Assembly: GCA_002007295.1 (NCBI GenBank)
Contig: LNZM01000069.1
Span: 1-47,493 of the forward strand
Source of the DNA: Candidatus Epulonipiscioides saccharophilum
Lineage (GTDB): Bacteria; Bacillota; Clostridia; Lachnospirales; Cellulosilyticaceae
Direction of reading: 5' to 3'
Length of the DNA: 47,493 nucleotides
Shown in pieces: positions 44,854-47,493 of this stretch (position 1 is the stretch's first letter; each line of letters begins with the position of its first letter). The notes beneath the pieces were generated by a model. That model did no database searches. It saw only the letters and a program-made list of their open reading frames with translations, and was not told the DNA's origin. A program made the translations under genes and the position numbers.

Positions 44854-47202
44854 ATGAAAAAGGCAAGTTTTTTATTAGCATTAACACTGTTGATGGCTGG
44901 GTGTTCTAACAACGACTCAACGGCTACTATTACTGTAGTGGACCAGGACATAGCCACAGAAGAAGTGACTGAAGAGGTTATCGAGCCGGTGGCGGAGCAA
45001 GTCGAACCGATTGCAGAACCAATTGTTGAAGAAAAAGAACCGGTGGAGAAAGAAATAATCGTTGAAAAAGAAGAGCGTACAAAACCTATGGAAATCCATG
45101 TCTATTCTACTGAAGTACCTTGGGATCAATCTCTAGCAAAATTAGAATCTGATCTAGCCATCGAAGAGGGAATAGAATTTTCTGGTATAAATGTGGCCTT
45201 AAATTCTGCGATAGAAGGCGATACGATTATTGTCCATGAAGGCTTGTATCGTGAAGTGATAAATCTCAAAAAAGACAATATTACAATAAAAGCAGCCGAG
45301 GGCGAATACGTTTTAGTTACTGGCGCCGAAAGTGTTACTGGCTTCGTACCCGATGAAACAATGCCCGGTGTTTATATGGCAGATGTTCCGGACAACTATA
45401 AAGAAACTACATTAAAATTTACTCAGGTATTTACCGACGGCCACGCTCAAGATATGGCTAGATATCCGAATTTAACGATCGACGATATGATGGCACCGCT
45501 AGAAGAAGGTGGCGGATATGGAAAAACTATAGATTTATATAAAACTAAAGGAGAAGCAGAAGGTCATATAACTTTTGACAAAGGTAATTTGCCAGATGTG
45601 GATTTAACCGGCGGAATATTTAGAGGATTAAACGGAAAAAATCGTGAATACGTATTTGGTACAGTTGTAGCTAACGAAGGAAATACAATTTCATTTACTA
45701 GTACAAACAGAAATGAATGGGGCGACGCTACAGCCGAAATAAAAAAAGGATATCATGATTACGGATTCGGATTTGTAACCCACAAAAACTTAATAGATAT
45801 ACCTGGCGAATGGTTTGTTCAGGACCGCAAATTATATATCATGCCAGATGGTGATATAAAAGAGATGGCGGTAGACTTGCAGGTAAGAGCACAAGTTTTA
45901 ATGATAAATAATCGAGAAAATATTACAATAGAAGGGATAAATTTTGTAGCTGGAAACGTTCAAATGAAAGGAACAGAAAATGTTAAAATAGATAAGTGTA
46001 CATTTAGAAACCTTCAACCCTTTTATATGATGAACGGATATGGCATGGGTGATTCAAGCCAGACTGGTTTATATATTGAAAGCGGAAAAAATATCGTATT
46101 TACAGATACATACATTGGAGAAACATGGGGCACCGGAGCATATATATCCGGCGGATCGGATAATGCATTTTATAACTGCCGTTTTGAAGACATGGGTTGG
46201 ATCGGAACGTTTACTGCGGGAGTATATTCATCCGGAAATAATACTCATATAGAAGACTGTACATTTGCTGATCATGGCCGGTTCCAAGTACGAGTAGACA
46301 AAGACATTAAGATTGATATATTACATTCATCTTTTGAAAGAGCTATGGAAATGGGTGAGGACGCCGGCCCGTTTGAATTTACCAGTACAGGAAAAATAGC
46401 ACCGTTAGATTTAAAAGGATCTGAATTTGCATATAACAAAATATTTGATTTACATGGAGTACCGGTAAGTTCTGGAAATTACAACAAACAATTTGTTGTA
46501 GCATTCTATATGGAAGATGTAAATAATTACACAGCACATCACAATTTAGTTTATGACATAAGAGCGGATAGCTACGATGGACCAGAAAAATTAACCAGAG
46601 ATAGCAGATGGTTATATCTTGGCCCAAGATATAATTCCATGCATGAACCGGTAAACTTTTATAATAATACAGCATGGGATTATGGCAGTTCTATAGGTAT
46701 ATGGAATATAAAGATAGCAAACTTTGATGAGTTGAAAGCAAAAGGGTTAAAACAAGTAGAGAATACCGGAATGATGACAGACGGACATTTTGCAAATAAT
46801 TTATTTGATGAAGGAGACTTTAGTATAAATTATGTAGCGCAGAATTTAACAATGACAGGAGGAAGCACTGGTTGGGTTACAGTTCCAGAAGATGATTGGA
46901 AAGATATAGCGACAAACGATATGGATGAATTTTTTGAACATGCAGCTAAAGTAGACTACATGTTCAATCCAGAAACAAACATGGTATTCGACGACGCAAC
47001 CGGTGCTTCTAATTATATAGATGCGGCCAACGGAGACTATAGATTAGCAGAAGATTCACCGGCTAAAAATGCGGGCACGCCGATCGAAGGAATAACATCG
47101 TCTCCTAATCCAGATCTTGGTGCATTGGAAGGAAGCGATTATGTGCTATCCGCTGGATCGACTTTAGAATTACCGAAATTTAAAGAAAAAATAATAAGAT
47201 AA
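44854..47202 (+). CDS. BH11: beta-helix surface lipoprotein
   Basis: 782 residues, clade 1, last member in the window. Lipobox LMAGC with Cys17 and a proline/glutamate linker (VAEQVEPIAEPIVEEKEP). It shares with BH2 the insert LAKLESDLAIEEGIEFS and is its nearest relative. Landmarks: IEGDTIIVHEGLYRE, VFTDGHAQDMARYPNLT, DIPGEWFVQDRKLYIMP, GEDAGPFEFTSTGKIAPL, NYTAHHNLVYDI, tail GALEGSDYVLSAGSTLELP. AGGGGG lies upstream of ATG 44854. The spacer to BH10 carries the small stem gtcagc-gaa-gctgac (44782-44796). Confidence 0.85.
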   Translation: MKKASFLLALTLLMAGCSNNDSTATITVVDQDIATEEVTEEVIEPVAEQVEPIAEPIVEEKEPVEKEIIVEKEERTKPMEIHVYSTEVPWDQSLAKLESDLAIEEGIEFSGINVALNSAIEGDTIIVHEGLYREVINLKKDNITIKAAEGEYVLVTGAESVTGFVPDETMPGVYMADVPDNYKETTLKFTQVFTDGHAQDMARYPNLTIDDMMAPLEEGGGYGKTIDLYKTKGEAEGHITFDKGNLPDVDLTGGIFRGLNGKNREYVFGTVVANEGNTISFTSTNRNEWGDATAEIKKGYHDYGFGFVTHKNLIDIPGEWFVQDRKLYIMPDGDIKEMAVDLQVRAQVLMINNRENITIEGINFVAGNVQMKGTENVKIDKCTFRNLQPFYMMNGYGMGDSSQTGLYIESGKNIVFTDTYIGETWGTGAYISGGSDNAFYNCRFEDMGWIGTFTAGVYSSGNNTHIEDCTFADHGRFQVRVDKDIKIDILHSSFERAMEMGEDAGPFEFTSTGKIAPLDLKGSEFAYNKIFDLHGVPVSSGNYNKQFVVAFYMEDVNNYTAHHNLVYDIRADSYDGPEKLTRDSRWLYLGPRYNSMHEPVNFYNNTAWDYGSSIGIWNIKIANFDELKAKGLKQVENTGMMTDGHFANNLFDEGDFSINYVAQNLTMTGGSTGWVTVPEDDWKDIATNDMDEFFEHAAKVDYMFNPETNMVFDDATGASNYIDAANGDYRLAEDSPAKNAGTPIEGITSSPNPDLGALEGSDYVLSAGSTLELPKFKEKIIR

Positions 47203-47234
47203 TTTGGAGGTTATATTTTCTCCTAATCCAGACC

Positions 47235-47370
47235 CATAGGCGGGAACTTAAGAATCATCGTGACAAAATTGCGTGGAAGCGGTGCCTCCCTCCGGGAGGG
47301 AGGTGTCAGCGTTAGCTGACGGAGGGAGAAAGCGTGCATAAAAGTTTTTGTTATTAATCTTAGCATTTGA
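47235..47370. repeat. MITE-like element, partial
   Basis: Left terminal repeat cataggcgggaacttaagaa (47235-47254) and a full core (gacaaaattgcgtggaagcg, ggtgtcagcgttagctgacg, gagaaagcgtgcataaaa). No right terminal repeat; the sequence runs into an IS-like end at 47380. Confidence 0.65.
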
Positions 47371-47379
47371 CACTCTCCA

Positions 47380-47493
47380 CGCCTAAAGGCGGGGGATTCT
47401 AAAGTGATTAAAGGACATACAAATTCATTTCTGAGCGTCCAACCTTTAGTTATGGGTATGCCATTACCCTTCATACAACAGGACATATAGTCT
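47380..47493 (-). mobile_element. IS200/IS605-like end, running off the window
   Basis: Hairpin cgcc-taaa-ggcg (47380-47391) with adjoining ggggg, then the 41-base block 47395-47435 shared in reverse with 31069-31112. On the minus strand this looks like the 3' end of a TnpB-type element, with the nuclease gene beyond the window. No protein motif is visible here. Confidence 0.35.

Noticed and set aside
47223-47486. Minus-strand 87-codon protein
   Set aside because: It runs across the MITE-like repeat and the IS-like end; such repeat-derived frames are a common false call.

Overview
The window is AT-rich DNA from a low-GC Firmicute, most likely a clostridial (Lachnospiraceae-like) bacterium. 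This rests on strong Shine-Dalgarno sites, lipoprotein signals with compact lipoboxes, a DUF896 (YnzC-type) gene and a clostridial-style topoisomerase pair. The GH117-like enzyme next to sugar-transport genes points to breakdown of red-algal galactans, as in gut symbionts of marine herbivores or a marine anaerobe. That ecology is inferred, not shown.

Layout. 1-2.1 kb: the end of a sugar ABC-transport operon (5'-truncated substrate-binding protein and one permease). 2.4-4.0 kb: an ABC exporter with fused membrane and ATPase domains. 4.1-7.3 kb, minus strand: a cytoplasmic GH117-like hydrolase and a secreted 5'-nucleotidase-family phosphoesterase, each with a clear promoter. 7.65-15.4 kb, plus strand: a membrane-anchored cyclophilin, topoisomerase IV-type parE and parC, and a DUF896 gene. 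parE is split inside its TDADVDG metal-binding region by a 2,723-base group II intron whose reverse transcriptase is wrecked by stops and frameshifts.

15.6-47.2 kb: a tandem array of eleven paralogous proteins of about 690-790 residues, called BH1-BH11 here, all on the plus strand and predicted to fold as right-handed parallel beta-helices. They form two sequence clades: BH1, 2, 9, 10 and 11 (ends GALEGSDYVLSAG) and BH3-BH8 (ends GALEGGGYVLTAG or similar), the second nested inside the first. Seven (BH1-6, BH11) are lipoproteins. Two (BH9, BH10) keep a signal peptide but have lost the lipobox cysteine. Two (BH7, BH8) have no signal at all. BH7 is interrupted by a second group II intron (2,712 bases), related to the first, with a nearly intact reverse transcriptase/HNH protein. 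Splicing both introns in silico restores exact reading frames.

Intergenic DNA between the array genes is full of repeats: a 33-bp tandem array, 60-bp repeats made of a gene's own 3' end, a partial 3' gene copy, MITE-like elements, stem-loop repeats, an 82-bp inverted repeat bracketing BH9, and IS200/IS605-like remnants. BH3-BH6 are mosaics of each other. The best working model is a polysaccharide-processing locus: surface, secreted and internal beta-helix enzymes or binding proteins act on a polymer, the ABC system imports oligosaccharides and the GH117-like enzyme finishes them inside. The beta-helix substrate and any catalytic activity are unproven.
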